Origin: Pseudomonadota bacterium
GTDB lineage: Bacteria > Pseudomonadota > Alphaproteobacteria > Reyranellales > Reyranellaceae
Direction: 5' to 3'
Length of the DNA stretch: 6,897 nucleotides
Assembly (NCBI GenBank): GCA_023416135.1
Contig: JAEZIF010000291.1
Location: 1 to 6,897 of the forward strand
The position numbers were made by a program, and so were the translations under genes. This document shows, piece after piece, positions 5,402-6,897 of this stretch (position 1 is the first letter of the stretch; each line of letters begins with the position of its first letter). A model generated the notes under the pieces. The model saw only the letters and a list, made by a program, of their open reading frames with translations, had not been told where the DNA came from and searched no databases.

Positions 5402-6897
5402 CGCCGCTCGATTCGGCGGCGAGGCGCCGGCGCGGCCTGATCACCATCACGGTGATGATGGCCACCATCATGCACGCGCTCGACGGCACGATCGCCAACG
5501 TCGCGCTGCCCTCGATCCAGGGCTCGCTGTCGGCGACGCAGGAGCAGGTCTCGTGGGTGGTGACGTCCTACATCGTGGCCTCGGCCATCATGACGCCGTT
5601 CGCCGGCTTCTGCGCGACGCGCTTCGGCCTGCGGCGTACGCTGTCGAGCTGTGTCATCGGCTTCACCATCGTCTCGATGTTGTGTGGCGCCGCCCAGACG
5701 CTCGACCAACTCGTGCTGTTCCGCGCCCTGCAGGGTGGGTTTGGCGCGGCGCTGGTGCCGGTCTCGCAGGCCATCATGATGGACACCTACTCGCGCGAGG
5801 AGCAGGGCAAGGCGATGGCGCTGTGGGGCGTCGGCACGATGATCGGCCCCATCGTCGGTCCGTCGCTGGGCGGCTGGCTGACCGACGAGTTCACCTGGCG
5901 CTGGGTGTTCTACGTCAATCTGCCGGTCGGTCTTCTCTGCACCTTCGGCATCCTCGTGCTGGTCCGTGATCCCCTGACGGACCGCAAGCGGCCCTTCGAC
6001 ATGCTGGGCTTCCTGTTCCTGGCCGTCGCCATCGGCAGCTTCCAGCTCATGCTCGATCGCGGCCAGCAGCTCGACTGGTTCGATTCGCTCGAGATCATCG
6101 TCGAGACCCTGGTGGCGGGCGTCGCCTTCGCGATGTTTCTGATCCACATGATGACCGATCACCACCCTTTCCTGTCGCGTGACCTGTTCCGCGACCGCAA
6201 CCTGACGGTCGGGCTGCTCCTGACCGCCATCACCGGCCTGGTGCTGATCGTGACGGCGACGCTGATGCCGCCCTTCCTGCAGCAGCTCAAGGGCTATCCG
6301 GTGTTCACCACCGGCATCGTGCTGGCGCCGCGCGGCGCCGGCATGATGCTCTCGATGATGCTGGTGTCGCGCCTGATCGGCCGCTTCGATGCCCGGGTCC
6401 TGATCGCGCTGGGCTTCGCGCTGTGCGCTCTCTCGCTGTGGGAGATGACGACCTTCACCCTCGAGGTCAGCGAGAGCCGGATCATCTGGAACGGCGTGCT
6501 CCTGGGCTTTGCGCTCGGCCTCGTCTTCCCGCCGCTCACCACGCTCACCTTCGCCACCCTGCCGCCCCGCCTGCGCACCGAGGGAGCTGCGATCAACGCG
6601 CTGATGCGCAATCTCGGCGCCTCGGTCGGCATCGCCGTGCTGGTATCGCTGCTGGCGCGCAACACCCAGGAGAACCGCGCCGAACTGGTCGGCCAGCTCA
6701 CGCCCTACAGCGCCGGCTGGCCGTTCGGTCGCGTCATGCCGGGGCCGGATTCGCAGATGCTCGCGGTGTGGGATGCCGAGATCAACCGGCAGGCCGCGAT
6801 GATCGGCTACCTCAACGACTTCCGCGCCATGACGATCTGCAGCCTGCTGGTGATCCCGCTGCTGCTCCTCATGCGCAAGCAGATGATGGTTCGCTAG
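5398..6897 (+). CDS. emrB: EmrB/QacA-type MFS multidrug exporter, DHA2 family (14 helices)
   Basis: This 499-residue inner-membrane protein should exchange protons for drugs or other toxic compounds. About 14 hydrophobic segments can be seen, from residues 14-34 to about 477-492. Family motifs are LDGTIANVALP (28-38, DHA2 motif D1), GFCATRFGLRR at 70-80 (motif A, with Thr74 where many MFS members have Asp), LFRALQGGFGAAL (107-119, motif B with Arg109), and GVGTMIGPIVGPSLGGWL at 144-161 (motif C, typical of antiporters). An extended loop at about 421-475 lies before the last helix. The ATG overlaps the stop codon of the membrane fusion gene by four bases and has no clear ribosome site, so it is probably translated by coupling. 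The TAG stop is the last codon of the window, so the gene is complete. EmrB of E. coli has nearly the same length, but substrate range cannot be inferred. Confidence 0.92.
   Translation: MTPLDSAARRRRGLITITVMMATIMHALDGTIANVALPSIQGSLSATQEQVSWVVTSYIVASAIMTPFAGFCATRFGLRRTLSSCVIGFTIVSMLCGAAQTLDQLVLFRALQGGFGAALVPVSQAIMMDTYSREEQGKAMALWGVGTMIGPIVGPSLGGWLTDEFTWRWVFYVNLPVGLLCTFGILVLVRDPLTDRKRPFDMLGFLFLAVAIGSFQLMLDRGQQLDWFDSLEIIVETLVAGVAFAMFLIHMMTDHHPFLSRDLFRDRNLTVGLLLTAITGLVLIVTATLMPPFLQQLKGYPVFTTGIVLAPRGAGMMLSMMLVSRLIGRFDARVLIALGFALCALSLWEMTTFTLEVSESRIIWNGVLLGFALGLVFPPLTTLTFATLPPRLRTEGAAINALMRNLGASVGIAVLVSLLARNTQENRAELVGQLTPYSAGWPFGRVMPGPDSQMLAVWDAEINRQAAMIGYLNDFRAMTICSLLVIPLLLLMRKQMMVR

Noticed and set aside
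5113..6165. A 350-codon open frame on the reverse strand opposite the exporter genes
   Set aside because: Its translation is rich in Arg, His, Asp and Gln and has no motif, while the opposite strand encodes clear EmrA and EmrB sequences here.

Overview
The window is GC-rich, densely coded DNA whose reading frames end in G or C at most third positions. It holds six complete protein genes and no RNA genes, insertion sequences or CRISPR. Gene content (a short SpoIIAA/STAS-like protein, a c-type cytochrome, an enolase-superfamily enzyme, a CimA-type citramalate synthase and an EmrAB-type exporter) and a rhizobial-looking palindromic repeat suggest an alphaproteobacterium, perhaps Hyphomicrobiales or a Reyranella-like lineage. 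That placement is an inference from style and family resemblance; no rRNA or phylogenetic marker is present.

Left part (1-566): a 127-base leader with one hairpin, then a forward gene for a 124-residue SpoIIAA/STAS-like protein. It ends inside a palindromic element at 500-566. This element separates it from the convergent reverse operon, and its two TAGAGC ends supply the stop codons of both flanking genes.

Middle left (564-2521, reverse strand): a two-gene operon read right to left. First comes a mandelate racemase/muconate lactonizing enzyme family protein (enolase superfamily, acid-sugar dehydratase or racemase type). A GTGA overlap leads into a secreted c-type cytochrome whose N-terminal half looks like the small molybdopterin-oxidoreductase fold without its cofactor cysteine. 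The tight coupling suggests joint expression, but the substrate and electron partner cannot be read from the sequence.

Middle right (2566-4170, forward): cimA, (R)-citramalate synthase, which makes the C5 precursor of isoleucine from pyruvate and acetyl-CoA. It diverges from the enolase-superfamily gene across only 44 bases.

Right part (4259-6897, forward): an exporter operon with an EmrA-like membrane fusion protein followed, through an ATGA overlap, by an EmrB-like 14-helix DHA2-family drug:proton antiporter that ends exactly at the window edge. The short leader upstream has operator-like repeats, but no regulator gene is visible. No outer-membrane channel gene is present, so a TolC-type partner must be encoded elsewhere.

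Nothing in the window is clearly a new defence or mobile system. The most unusual points are the enolase-superfamily enzyme with Gln in place of the second Lys of the KxK motif, its coupling to the two-domain cytochrome, and the stop-codon-donating palindrome.
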